Shown: piece by piece, positions 26,143-33,454 of the stretch
Position numbering within the stretch: the stretch's first letter is position 1
Layout of the letters: every line of letters starts with the position of its first letter
Made by a program: the position numbers and the translations under genes
Notes under the pieces: model-generated
Database searches by the model: none
The model's input: the letters and a program-made list of their open reading frames with translations, nothing else
Told to the model about the DNA's origin: nothing
Origin: Anaeroplasmataceae bacterium
GTDB taxonomy: Bacteria; Bacillota_I; Bacilli_A; Acholeplasmatales; JAEDCM01
Length of the DNA: 45,793 nucleotides
Direction: 5' to 3'
Assembly (NCBI GenBank): GCA_016294165.1
Contig: JAEDCM010000010.1
Location: forward strand, 1-45,793

Positions 26143-26259
26143 ATGGGATTTAAAAGCTATTGTTGGAGCATTGGGACAACAAGTTTTAGAGTTAATCAAT
26201 TAAACTATAAGAATGAGTATCAATTAAGATATTTAAAGGGAAAAGTATTATTATATTAG
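26143..26259 (+). pseudogene. Truncated ORF resembling the N-terminus of a larger protein
   Basis: ATG 26143, after GTGGTGAAG, opens 38 codons starting MGFKSYCWSIGTTSFRVNQL and ends at TAG. The Trp-Ser-Ile-Gly-Thr-Thr-Ser-Phe-Arg run looks to me like the conserved N-terminus of a longer family, with the rest deleted, but I cannot name that family with certainty. TATAAT at about 26091-26096 could drive it. It sits in the gene-poor stretch next to other degraded sequences, which supports decay. Confidence 0.4.
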
Positions 26260-26295
26260 TACAATTATTATTGATTTAGTAATATAAGGAACAGT

Positions 26296-27399
26296 ATGGA
26301 TAAAAGAGATTATGCATTTGATAATATTAAGTTTTTTTTAATAGTTTTAGTTGTCTTTGCACATTTACTCGAAATTGCAAAAGGATATTCAACTACAAGC
26401 GATTTATACCGAATTATTTATTCATTTCATATGCCTTTATTTATTTTTATAACAGGTTACTTTGCTAGGTTTTCTAAACGACGAGTTGTTAATATGATAC
26501 TTATATATATTGCATTTCAGCATTTATATATTTTATATATCAATGAGAAATTTGGGTATAATAATATAATTCAATTTACAACACCATATTGGCTATTGTG
26601 GTATTTACTAGTATATATTTTCTATTTATTCCTAATACCTTTATTGGATTTTGAAAAGTATGATTTAAAGAATTCAATAAAAGCAATATTAGTTATATTT
26701 GTCTCAATAGGTATTTATTTTATAATGCCACGTGATAAAACTCAAGGGTATTATTTAACTGTTTCGAGATTTATCACTTTTTTACCATATTTTATTATGG
26801 GATTTTATGCTAGAAATATAATAAAAGCTAATCCAATAAAATTAAAAAAATGGCAAGATATAGTTTTAAGGATGTTTTTTCTAGTGATAGCCTTTGTAGC
26901 TCTTTGCATAATTTTTAACAAAAAGGAAATCAGTAGTAACATGCTTTACGGATCATATTCATATGAGTATGGTAAATATACAGCAAAGATTAAACTAATC
27001 TTAATGTTTTGCGCATTAGCATGGATAGGGTTTTTCACGATTACCTTGAGATTTAATAAAAAAATACCTTTTCTAACAAGGCTTGGGAAGAATACATTTA
27101 CTGTATTTTTATTTCACGGATTCTTTGTTAAGTATTTTCTTTTCGAAAATACTCTATGGAAAGAAGAGTACAGCAGAATGCATATTTTATTGTTATCTGT
27201 TTGGATTGTAGTTGTTTTAGGAAATATAGTAATGGAATATTTCGCAAAATATATATTATATGGAGAAGCAATTGATGTTAGCATTAGTTTTTCAAAGAAA
27301 ATGTATGCTAAGTTAAAAGATAGAAAAAAATTAACGATTGATGAAAATAAAGATAATAATATAGATATAAACGTATCAGAAATAAAACGAATGGAATAA
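26296..27399 (+). CDS. Acyltransferase 3 family membrane protein
   Basis: The 367-residue protein is an integral membrane protein with about ten hydrophobic segments. It starts KRDYAFDNIKFFLIVLVVFAHLLE and has YSFHMPLFIFITGYFA, the acyltransferase-3 (OafA/fucose 4-O-acetylase-like) signature with the conserved His in the first segment. Such enzymes acetylate sugars of exported polysaccharides or the cell wall. The tail after residue 330 is charged and cytoplasmic-looking. It is monocistronic, with a GGAACAG ribosome site, and the substrate cannot be told. Flanking by repeats and remnants suggests a variable region. Confidence 0.85.
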   Translation: MDKRDYAFDNIKFFLIVLVVFAHLLEIAKGYSTTSDLYRIIYSFHMPLFIFITGYFARFSKRRVVNMILIYIAFQHLYILYINEKFGYNNIIQFTTPYWLLWYLLVYIFYLFLIPLLDFEKYDLKNSIKAILVIFVSIGIYFIMPRDKTQGYYLTVSRFITFLPYFIMGFYARNIIKANPIKLKKWQDIVLRMFFLVIAFVALCIIFNKKEISSNMLYGSYSYEYGKYTAKIKLILMFCALAWIGFFTITLRFNKKIPFLTRLGKNTFTVFLFHGFFVKYFLFENTLWKEEYSRMHILLLSVWIVVVLGNIVMEYFAKYILYGEAIDVSISFSKKMYAKLKDRKKLTIDENKDNNIDINVSEIKRME

Positions 27400-27469
27400 T
27401 TTAGATTTCGGTTTCAATTCATAAAATGTATTTAAAACCAATTGGATATATTTTTAGATTCTTATAATC

Positions 27470-27799
27470 TCATAGCAAGTGCAATAAGAGCATATAAACA
27501 GTTGTCCCTATTAGGATACTTAGTAAAGTATTTCTTTTATAAATATGAATTAAGATAATTGAGATAATTGCTATTATTTCTGGTAATCCATGATTACCAC
27601 CTGTCCAATTAACATCCTTTAAGCAATATACAATTAAAAATCCAGTAATGGAATAAGGAAGGACTCTACCTAAATATAAAACATATTTTGGGATGGGCTT
27701 CTTTTCATTGAATATTAAAAACGGAAGAAATCTTGTAAGCATTGTTCCTAAGGAAACAACAATAATAAATAAAAAAATTTCAAATGAGGTAAACATCAT
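27470..27799 (-). CDS. azlD: AzlD family branched-chain amino acid exporter subunit
   Basis: The 109-residue membrane protein has four hydrophobic segments and the AzlD features TMLTRFLPFLIF near the N-terminus and YLGRVLPYSITGFLIVYCLKD. AzlD is the small partner of AzlC in an exporter for branched-chain amino acids and analogues such as azaleucine. Its ATG overlaps the azlC stop by 4 bases (ATGA), so it is translationally coupled. No Lrp-like regulator AzlB is adjacent. Confidence 0.9.
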   Translation of the reverse strand: MMFTSFEIFLFIIVVSLGTMLTRFLPFLIFNEKKPIPKYVLYLGRVLPYSITGFLIVYCLKDVNWTGGNHGLPEIIAIISIILIHIYKRNTLLSILIGTTVYMLLLHLL

Positions 27800-28482
27800 A
27801 TACCTCCTTCAATTTCTTCAAATGGTTTTCTTAATATTGATAAAATTATTAAGATAAGTATTAGAGAAATAATCATAAAATTTTCTTTAAAAATAATTAA
27901 ACATAGAATAGTTGTGATAATACCAATAGGCGCAAGTAATTTATTTTTGCATGTTATTAATTGTTCTGTCAAAATAACAATAAATAGCGCAGTTAAGACA
28001 AATTCTATTCCTTGAGTATCAAATCTTAATATGGAATATAAAACAGCACCAACAGTACCACCAATAATCCAATAAATGTGATTTAACAAGCAAACAGTAA
28101 ACATAAGTTTTTTCTTTGTTTTAGGATTATTTGCTTGACTTAAGAGAATGGCAAATGTTTCATCAGTTAATGAAAAAATCATATATGGTTTTAGTTTACC
28201 AGTGCCTGAAAATTTCTCAAGCATGGATATTCCGTAGAAGATATGTCTAGCATTTATGATGACAGTAATGATAAAAGCATTAATCAAATCAAAATCTAAT
28301 ACCATTAGACCAACAGCAGCGATTTGTCCACTACCAGCATAAATAAAAAGAGACATAATAGGTGCAAGCCAAAATGGATATCCAGATTCTACTAGCATTA
28401 TCCCAAATGTTGATCCTAAAAATAAATATCCGGCAAAAATTGGTAAAGATAATACTATTCCTTTTTTAATAATTGGATCCAT
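27796..28482 (-). CDS. azlC: AzlC family branched-chain amino acid exporter subunit
   Basis: The start is the ATG at 28482, 6-7 bp after AGGAGGTG; the frame is open 16 codons further upstream, through the promoter region. The 228-residue product has multiple membrane segments and the AzlC pattern LPIFAGYLFLGSTFGIML, APIMSLFIYAGSGQ and INARHIFYGISM, with an acidic cytoplasmic tail. With AzlD it forms the exporter. These two are the only minus-strand genes of the window and diverge from the yebC-family gene. Confidence 0.92.
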   Translation of the reverse strand: MDPIIKKGIVLSLPIFAGYLFLGSTFGIMLVESGYPFWLAPIMSLFIYAGSGQIAAVGLMVLDFDLINAFIITVIINARHIFYGISMLEKFSGTGKLKPYMIFSLTDETFAILLSQANNPKTKKKLMFTVCLLNHIYWIIGGTVGAVLYSILRFDTQGIEFVLTALFIVILTEQLITCKNKLLAPIGIITTILCLIIFKENFMIISLILILIILSILRKPFEEIEGGI

Positions 28483-28501
28483 TGTGTTCACCTCCTTGCA
28501 T

Positions 28502-28530
28502 AATATATCATTTAAAATGTAATAATTCAA
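28502..28530 (-). promoter_or_regulatory. Sigma-A promoter for azlCD
   Basis: On the minus strand TTGAAT (28530-28525) and TATATT (28507-28502) are 17 bp apart, 20 bp before the azlC start. Confidence 0.65.
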
Positions 28531-28550
28531 TTATTAAAGTAAAAAAAATG

Positions 28551-28579
28551 TTGAAAAAGTAATCATAGAGGAGTATAAT
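28551..28579 (+). promoter_or_regulatory. Sigma-A promoter for the yebC-family gene
   Basis: TTGAAA (28551-28556) and TATAAT (28574-28579) are separated by 17 bp. Confidence 0.8.
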
Positions 28580-28613
28580 TTCTATGTAAATTAAACCGAA
28601 AGGAAGAAATAAA

Positions 28614-29345
28614 ATGGGTAGAGCACATGAAGTACGTGCTGCATCAATGGCTAAAACAGCTGCAGCAAAATCTAAATTATATGCAAAATGGGGAAAAGAG
28701 CTATACGTAGCTGCTAAAAATGGAGTACCTGATCCAGATAGTAATCTTGAATTAAGAAGAAAAATTGAAAGAGCTAAAAAAGAACAAGTTCCTGCTGATG
28801 TAATCAAAAGAGCAATTGAAAAGGCTAAGGGAGGTTCTCAAGAAAGCTATATTGCAACTCAATACGAAGGTATGAGTAAAGGGAATTCAAATGTTATCGT
28901 AGACTGCTTAACTGATAATGTTAATAGAACATTCTCAGAAGTAAGAACAATTTTTAATAGAACTGGTTCAACTTTAGGAACAAGTGTTATGTATAATTTC
29001 AAACATCAAGCTGTATTTGCCTATGAAGGATTATCTGATGAAGAAACATTAGAAATCTTATTAATGGCAGATTGTGAAGTTGATGATGTTTTAGTTGAAG
29101 ATGGAGAAACAGTTGTTTATGCTCCATACACTGAATATAATAAGATTAAAACAGCTTTAACAGAAGCTAAGGCTGATTTGCAATTAAGCGTTGATGAAAT
29201 TACATATGTACCACAAACAAGCGTTACTCTTGAAGGTGAGGATTTAGAAAAATTCATGAACTTATTAGCTGGTTTAGAGGATAACGAAGATGTACAAAGA
29301 GTATATCATAACGTTGAATTACCAAAAATTGATGAAGAGGAATAG
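28614..29345 (+). CDS. YebC/PmpR family DNA-binding protein
   Basis: The 243-residue protein has the full YebC signature: MGRAHEVRAASMAKTAAAKSK at the N-terminus, GVPDPDSNLELRRKIERAKK, VPADVIKRAIEKAKGG, and the later VDCLTDNVNRTFSEVR and GSTLGTSVMYNF. Family members are transcriptional regulators (PmpR) or act in translation of proline-rich stretches (bacterial TACO1-like). The gene is monocistronic with its own promoter, AGGAAG ribosome site and terminator. Which role applies here cannot be decided. Confidence 0.93.
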   Translation: MGRAHEVRAASMAKTAAAKSKLYAKWGKELYVAAKNGVPDPDSNLELRRKIERAKKEQVPADVIKRAIEKAKGGSQESYIATQYEGMSKGNSNVIVDCLTDNVNRTFSEVRTIFNRTGSTLGTSVMYNFKHQAVFAYEGLSDEETLEILLMADCEVDDVLVEDGETVVYAPYTEYNKIKTALTEAKADLQLSVDEITYVPQTSVTLEGEDLEKFMNLLAGLEDNEDVQRVYHNVELPKIDEEE

Positions 29346-29365
29346 GCGTTTGCCTATTTTTTTTA
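29341..29365 (+). terminator. Intrinsic terminator after the yebC-family gene
   Basis: AATAGGC and GCCTATT form a 7-bp stem around GTTT, followed by T8; the first arm includes the stop codon. Confidence 0.9.
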
Positions 29366-29426
29366 TTATTTGCTTGATTAATAATTAAAAAAAATATATA
29401 CTACAAATAAAGTATACTTTTAAATT

Positions 29427-29500
29427 ATGTCCAGAGAGGCTAGAAAAGTTATAACGTATTCTTTTGTTAAAACACCTAGCTCTAATGCTAGGTTTTTTTA
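29427..29500 (+). promoter_or_regulatory. PyrR-type attenuator before uraA-pyrR
   Basis: ATGTCCAGAGAGGCTAGAAAAG at 29427-29448 matches the PyrR-binding loop consensus (TCCAGAGAGGCT). It is followed by a terminator ACCTAGC/GCTAGGT (29474-29493) with T8. In Bacillus, PyrR with UMP or UTP binds this loop, blocks the antiterminator and so lets the terminator form. The PyrR gene itself is the second gene of the transcript, giving feedback control. The exact antiterminator was not worked out. Confidence 0.88.
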
Positions 29501-29526
29501 TAATAAAAAAATAAGGAGAGAAAAAA

Positions 29527-30897
29527 ATGGAACAAGAACGTAATTCCGTAATGGAAATTGGCGTAAGAGAAAAGCCAACAAAAGGAAAGTGGGTAGTTTT
29601 AAGCTTTCAACATGTGTTTGCGATGTTTGGAGCAACAATACTAGTGCCTTTACTAGTAGGTTTACCAGTAGCTGTAGCTTTATTTACATCAGGTGTAGGT
29701 ACACTTATTTACATTTTGTGTACAAAGGCAAAGGTTCCAGTATATTTAGGAAGTTCATTTGCTTATATTGCTGCTATTCAGTCGGCATCAATTGTTTATG
29801 ATGGTGGAGTTGCCGTTGGTCAGTCATTTGGAGGAGTAATGACTGCATTAATGGTAGTAGGTATAGTTTATGTAGTAATCGCAATGGTCGTTAAGCTATG
29901 CGGAAAAGGATGGCTTGATAAGGTATTACCTCCAGTAGTAATTGGTCCAGCAATTATGGTTATTGGATTTGGATTAGCTGGTACAGCTATTTCTAATACA
30001 GGTATGATTAATGGAAATACTGAATGGGCAAAAATTGCTGTAACATTCTTCACATTAATCTTAATTGCTGTTGTATCTTTAAAAGGTAAGGGATTTTTAA
30101 AGGTAATTCCATTTATAATTGGTATTGTTGGTGGATATTTATTCGCATTAATTATTGATTTAATTGGTAATTTCGGATTATTTAATTTTACTGATTTAGA
30201 GCATGTTGCTAAAAATCCTGAATTATGGGTAAAAATTCCTGATTTCATGTTTATTGGTTGGGAAAATGCTAAAACAACAATTGGACATACTAATATTATT
30301 ATTAATAAATTTGATACAGCAGCATTATTAACAATTGTACCAATTGCATTAGTAACTGCTTGTGAGCATATTGGAGATCATGCGGTATTAAGCAAAGTTG
30401 TTGGACAAGATTTTTTAACAGACCCAGGATTAGATAAGACATTGATGGGTGATGGTGTTGCAACATTATTTGCTGCATGTGTTGGAGGTCCAGCTAATAC
30501 TACATATGGAGAAAACACTTCAGTAGTTGGTATGACTAAGGTTGCTTCTGTTTGGGTAACTGGATTAGCGGCTATTATCGCAATTATTTTATCGTTTTTA
30601 AATATATTTGCTGTAGCTATTGCAACAATTCCATGGTGTGTAATTAGTGGTATGTGCTTAATCTTATATGGATTTATCGGATTAAATGGTGCACGTATTC
30701 TATTTGATAATAAGGTCGATTTAGGTAATACAAGAAATTTAATTATTATTTCCGTTGTATTAGTAATTGGATTAGGTGGAGCAGCTATCACAATTGATAA
30801 GTTCTCTATCACATCTACTGCTTTATCAGCAATCGTTGGTATTTTATTAAATTTATTCTTACCAAAAAGCAAAGAAAATAAAGAAACACAAGAATAA
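29527..30897 (+). CDS. uraA: Uracil permease (NCS2 family)
   Basis: The 456-residue protein is a nucleobase:cation symporter of the NCS2/UraA family with about 14 hydrophobic segments. The N-terminus FQHVFAMFGATILVPLLVGL, the second-half ALVTACEHIGDHAVLSKVVG with substrate-site Glu and His, and GGPANTTYGENTSVVGMTKV are characteristic of uracil permeases. It has AGGAGAG before ATG and is downstream of a PyrR attenuator, in line with uracil as substrate. pyrR follows after 9 bp. Confidence 0.95.
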   Translation: MEQERNSVMEIGVREKPTKGKWVVLSFQHVFAMFGATILVPLLVGLPVAVALFTSGVGTLIYILCTKAKVPVYLGSSFAYIAAIQSASIVYDGGVAVGQSFGGVMTALMVVGIVYVVIAMVVKLCGKGWLDKVLPPVVIGPAIMVIGFGLAGTAISNTGMINGNTEWAKIAVTFFTLILIAVVSLKGKGFLKVIPFIIGIVGGYLFALIIDLIGNFGLFNFTDLEHVAKNPELWVKIPDFMFIGWENAKTTIGHTNIIINKFDTAALLTIVPIALVTACEHIGDHAVLSKVVGQDFLTDPGLDKTLMGDGVATLFAACVGGPANTTYGENTSVVGMTKVASVWVTGLAAIIAIILSFLNIFAVAIATIPWCVISGMCLILYGFIGLNGARILFDNKVDLGNTRNLIIISVVLVIGLGGAAITIDKFSITSTALSAIVGILLNLFLPKSKENKETQE

Positions 30898-30906
30898 GGT
30901 GATTTG

Positions 30907-31404
30907 ATGAAAGTAATTTTAGATCATGATCAAATTGAAAGAACATTTAGAAGAATGTCTCATGAGATTATTGAGAAAAATGAAAATTTAGATAATGTAG
31001 TTTTAGTAGGTATTAAATCTAAAGGAACACCAATTGCGAAAAGAATAAGCGAATATATTTATAAATTTGAGAATATTAATATCCCGGTTGAGGAGATTGA
31101 TATTTCTAAATATCGAGATGATGATAAAAAGCGCGATGGAGCCCTTTTAGAGATTAAGACTGATCTTCATAATAAGGTTGTAATTCTTGTGGATGATGTG
31201 CTATTTACCGGAAGAAGCGTAAGAGCTGCAATGGATGCAGTAATGGATATTGGAAGAGCAAAAAGAATTCAATTAGCTGTCTTAGTTGATAGAGGGCATC
31301 GTGAATTACCAATTAGACCAGATTATGTTGGAAAAAATATCCCAACAAGCATTGAAGAGAATGTTTTAGTTAATATCGAAAAAATGGAAATCTGTATCAA
31401 GTAA
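30907..31404 (+). CDS. pyrR: PyrR pyrimidine operon attenuator / uracil phosphoribosyltransferase
   Basis: The start is the ATG at 30907 following AGGTGATTTG. The 165-residue protein has the phosphoribosyltransferase PRPP loop VILVDDVLFTGRSVRAAMDA, VLVGIKSKGTPIA, and the RNA-binding and family signature RGHRELPIRPDYVGKNIPTS. PyrR binds mRNA leaders when UMP is high and also has weak uracil phosphoribosyltransferase activity. Its partner gene uraA and the attenuator at 29427 form a self-contained uracil salvage unit. No de novo pyr genes are present in this window. Confidence 0.95.
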   Translation: MKVILDHDQIERTFRRMSHEIIEKNENLDNVVLVGIKSKGTPIAKRISEYIYKFENINIPVEEIDISKYRDDDKKRDGALLEIKTDLHNKVVILVDDVLFTGRSVRAAMDAVMDIGRAKRIQLAVLVDRGHRELPIRPDYVGKNIPTSIEENVLVNIEKMEICIK

Positions 31405-31409
31405 AATTA

Positions 31410-31438
31410 TTGACATCAAAAAAATGAAATGTTATACT
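31410..31438 (+). promoter_or_regulatory. Consensus sigma-A promoter for the Mn2+ riboswitch leader
   Basis: A perfect TTGACA (31410-31415) and TATACT (31433-31438) are separated by 17 bp; transcription would begin at about 31445, the first bases of the riboswitch. Confidence 0.88.
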
Positions 31439-31447
31439 ACTTTTGAA

Positions 31448-31539
31448 ATAAAAGGGAGTAGAAACCAATAAATTGGAATGAATTGCGTCAGTACAGTGTG
31501 TTATGCACTCGGGTTCATTTTAAATTTCGAGACTTTTAT
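31448..31539 (+). ncRNA. yybP-ykoY (Mn2+) riboswitch
   Basis: P1 is ATAAAAG (31448-31454) with CTTTTAT (31533-31539). Within it are the conserved GGGAGTAG, a CCAA/TTGG hairpin, AATGAA/TTCATT enclosing CGTCAGTAC, an AGTG/CACT stem and CTCGGG, then CGAGAC. GGGAGTAG and CGTCA are the two loops that jointly bind Mn2+ in this class. The layout lines up well with my recollection of the Lactococcus yybP aptamer. The ligand is known for the class; binding here is inferred. Confidence 0.85.
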
Positions 31540-31561
31540 CATTGTGATAGAAGTCTTTTTT
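31531..31561 (+). terminator. Terminator mutually exclusive with riboswitch P1
   Basis: GACTTTTATCA (31531-31541) pairs with TGATAGAAGTC (31545-31555, one G-T) and is followed by T6. Its 5' arm contains the 3' strand of P1, so a ligand-stabilised P1 prevents the terminator: an ON switch with Mn2+. Confidence 0.85.
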
Positions 31562-31579
31562 ATTAAATAGTTTAAATTA

Positions 31580-31625
31580 GGTGGAGTCTGTCAAATAATG
31601 GGTGGACTACGTCTACTCATTTTTA
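31580..31625 (+). repeat. Leader module, copy 1: GGTGGAGTCTGTC element plus terminator
   Basis: The module is GGTGGAGTCTGTCAAATA followed by the hairpin ATGGGTGGAC-TAC-GTCTACTCAT (10 bp with two G-T) and T5. It is repeated 69 bp further on with three differences. The hairpin begins exactly at an ATG that opens a 15-codon frame (MGGLRLLIF...), 31598-31645, with GGTGGAG upstream as a possible ribosome site. Confidence 0.8.
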
Positions 31626-31648
31626 TTTGTAAGTTAATATTTTAAAAA

Positions 31649-31697
31649 GGTGGAGTCTGTCAAATTAATGGGTGGACTATGTCTACTCATTTTTTTA
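31649..31697 (+). repeat. Leader module, copy 2: GGTGGAGTCTGTC element plus terminator
   Basis: The second copy has the same GGTGGAGTCTGTCAAAT stretch with one extra T, then ATGGGTGGAC-TAT-GTCTACTCAT and T7. Its ATG opens MGGLCLLIFL and stops at 31700. The stem is fully conserved; the C-to-T change is confined to the loop. It ends 26 bp before the cotransporter start. It is probably a tandem attenuator, effector unknown. Confidence 0.8.
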
Positions 31698-31722
31698 TAG
31701 ATAAAAATTAAGGAGGATTTTT

Positions 31723-33327
31723 ATGGGACTTATTGAGATTGCTACATTAATAGGAGGCTTATCCTTATTCTTGTTGGGGATGAATCAAATGGGTGATGGA
31801 TTAGAAAAAGCCTGTGGAAATAAAATGAAAGGAATATTAGAAAAACTAACTTCCAATAGGATTGTTGGAGTTTTAGCGGGAATGATTATTACGATGATTA
31901 TTCAATCATCATCTGCAACAACGGTTATGACGGTTGGATTTGTGAGTGCTAATATGATGAGTTTATCGCAAGCTGTTTGGGTGATAATGGGTGCAAATAT
32001 TGGGACAACCATTACTGGACAACTAGTTGCGTTAGATATTGGAATCATTGCTCCAATTTTTGCGATGACTGGTGTTATCATGATGGTCTTTATAAAAAAA
32101 TCAATAATTAATGAAATTGGTAAGATTTTCTGTGGATTTGGAATTTTATTTATCGGAATGGATATGATGAGTAGTTCGATGATGCCACTGCGTGATTCTG
32201 AAGCTTTTATTGGAATGATGTCTAAATTTGAAAACCCATTTTTAGGAATTCTAGTTGGAGCAATTTTTACTGCAATCATTCAATCATCCTCAGCATCTGT
32301 AGGTATTTTACAAGCGTTGGCTATTAGTGGTGTTGTTAAACTTGAGGGGGCAGTGTTTGTTTTATTTGGGCAAAATATTGGAACATGTGTCACAGCATTA
32401 TTAGCAACAATTGGGACTAATAGAGCCGCAAAGAGAACATCATTGATTCACTTCACATTTAATATAATTGGAACAGTAGTATTTACGATAATTTGCTTAG
32501 TTACGCCTTTTACAGAATTAATTATTAACATAACCCCAAGTAATCCGGCTCAACAAATTGCTAATGTTCATACGATATTCAATATTGTCACGACATTATT
32601 GCTATTGCCATTTGGATTGTGGTTGGTTAGATTTGCCGAATATGTATTACCGGATAAAGATGAAGATGAGAAGCGTTTGTTTATATATTTAGATAATGAC
32701 ATTAATATTGGTATTGGAGGTAGTGCTATTCATTTAGAAAATACAAGGTTAGAAATCAATCGAATGTATCAAATTGCGTGTGAAAATATTTTAATTTCTT
32801 TTGATTCTATAATAAGCAGTAATTGTAGTAAAGAAAAAACAATTTTTGATCAAGAGGATTTAGTTGATAGATTGAATGGAGCGATTACTAAACAAATCTC
32901 TAAATGCTTATCTCATGAATCAAATCATATAACAAGTCTAAATTATAGTTCATATTTAATAATCAGTAATAATATCGAAAGATTAAGTGATCATTCAATG
33001 AACTTATTTGAGCATGCTCATGAGCTTATTGATAAAAAAATTATTATCAATGAGCATTTCAAATCAGAATTAATTCATATGCGTAATGTGTGTCAAGAAA
33101 TGATAGATGTAGTTATGAATAAAGATAGTTTTACTCGATCAGTTGAACTAGAAAAGCAAACAGATGAAATGACAAGAAACTATCGAGATAATATGCTTAC
33201 GAGACTAAAAGCAAATATTTGTACAGCGGAAGGTGCATTAATTTATTCTTCAATATTAATCGATTTCGAAAGAATAGGCGACCATTTCCTTAATATTGCG
33301 GAAGCATATTTAAAAATTTCCCTTTAA
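31723..33327 (+). CDS. Na+/phosphate cotransporter family protein
   Basis: The 534-residue protein has the two inverted Na/Pi-cotransporter repeats: IIQSSSATTVMTVGFV with GANIGTTITGQLVAL, and IIQSSSASVGILQALA with GQNIGTCVTALLATIG. QSSS and the GxNxGT element are the substrate and Na+ binding signatures. About nine membrane segments reach residue 310. After that a cytoplasmic region of about 220 residues is helical and PhoU-like. Family members (NptA/YjbB type) move inorganic phosphate; import or export is uncertain. AGGAGG precedes the ATG. It is the only gene behind the Mn2+ riboswitch and the tandem attenuators. Confidence 0.92.
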   Translation: MGLIEIATLIGGLSLFLLGMNQMGDGLEKACGNKMKGILEKLTSNRIVGVLAGMIITMIIQSSSATTVMTVGFVSANMMSLSQAVWVIMGANIGTTITGQLVALDIGIIAPIFAMTGVIMMVFIKKSIINEIGKIFCGFGILFIGMDMMSSSMMPLRDSEAFIGMMSKFENPFLGILVGAIFTAIIQSSSASVGILQALAISGVVKLEGAVFVLFGQNIGTCVTALLATIGTNRAAKRTSLIHFTFNIIGTVVFTIICLVTPFTELIINITPSNPAQQIANVHTIFNIVTTLLLLPFGLWLVRFAEYVLPDKDEDEKRLFIYLDNDINIGIGGSAIHLENTRLEINRMYQIACENILISFDSIISSNCSKEKTIFDQEDLVDRLNGAITKQISKCLSHESNHITSLNYSSYLIISNNIERLSDHSMNLFEHAHELIDKKIIINEHFKSELIHMRNVCQEMIDVVMNKDSFTRSVELEKQTDEMTRNYRDNMLTRLKANICTAEGALIYSSILIDFERIGDHFLNIAEAYLKISL

Positions 33328-33347
33328 AACACTTTTATTACTTTCTC

Positions 33348-33376
33348 TTGCAAAATTTAAAGTGATAAAGTATAAT
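33348..33376 (+). promoter_or_regulatory. Sigma-A promoter for the NCS2 permease
   Basis: TTGCAA (33348-33353) and TATAAT (33371-33376) are separated by 17 bp. A 10-bp hairpin GCGTATACAT/ATGTATATGC (33387-33420) follows in the 5' UTR and has no T tail. Confidence 0.75.
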
Positions 33377-33454
33377 GAAAATGATAGCGTATACATTTTG
33401 TGTTTATCTTATGTATATGCCCTAATACATAAAAAAAAGGGAGGGTTTTCTTAA

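Noticed and set aside
31580..31697. Tandem modules as guanidine-II (mini-ykkC) riboswitches
   Set aside because: Mini-ykkC hairpins have ACGR loops in both copies; here the loops are TAC and TAT, and the hairpins carry T tails, so they are terminators.
33376..33454. A purine riboswitch before the AzgA-type permease
   Set aside because: The 5' UTR has a 10-bp hairpin but lacks the TTTCTACC core and the P1/P3 pattern seen at 9862-9930.
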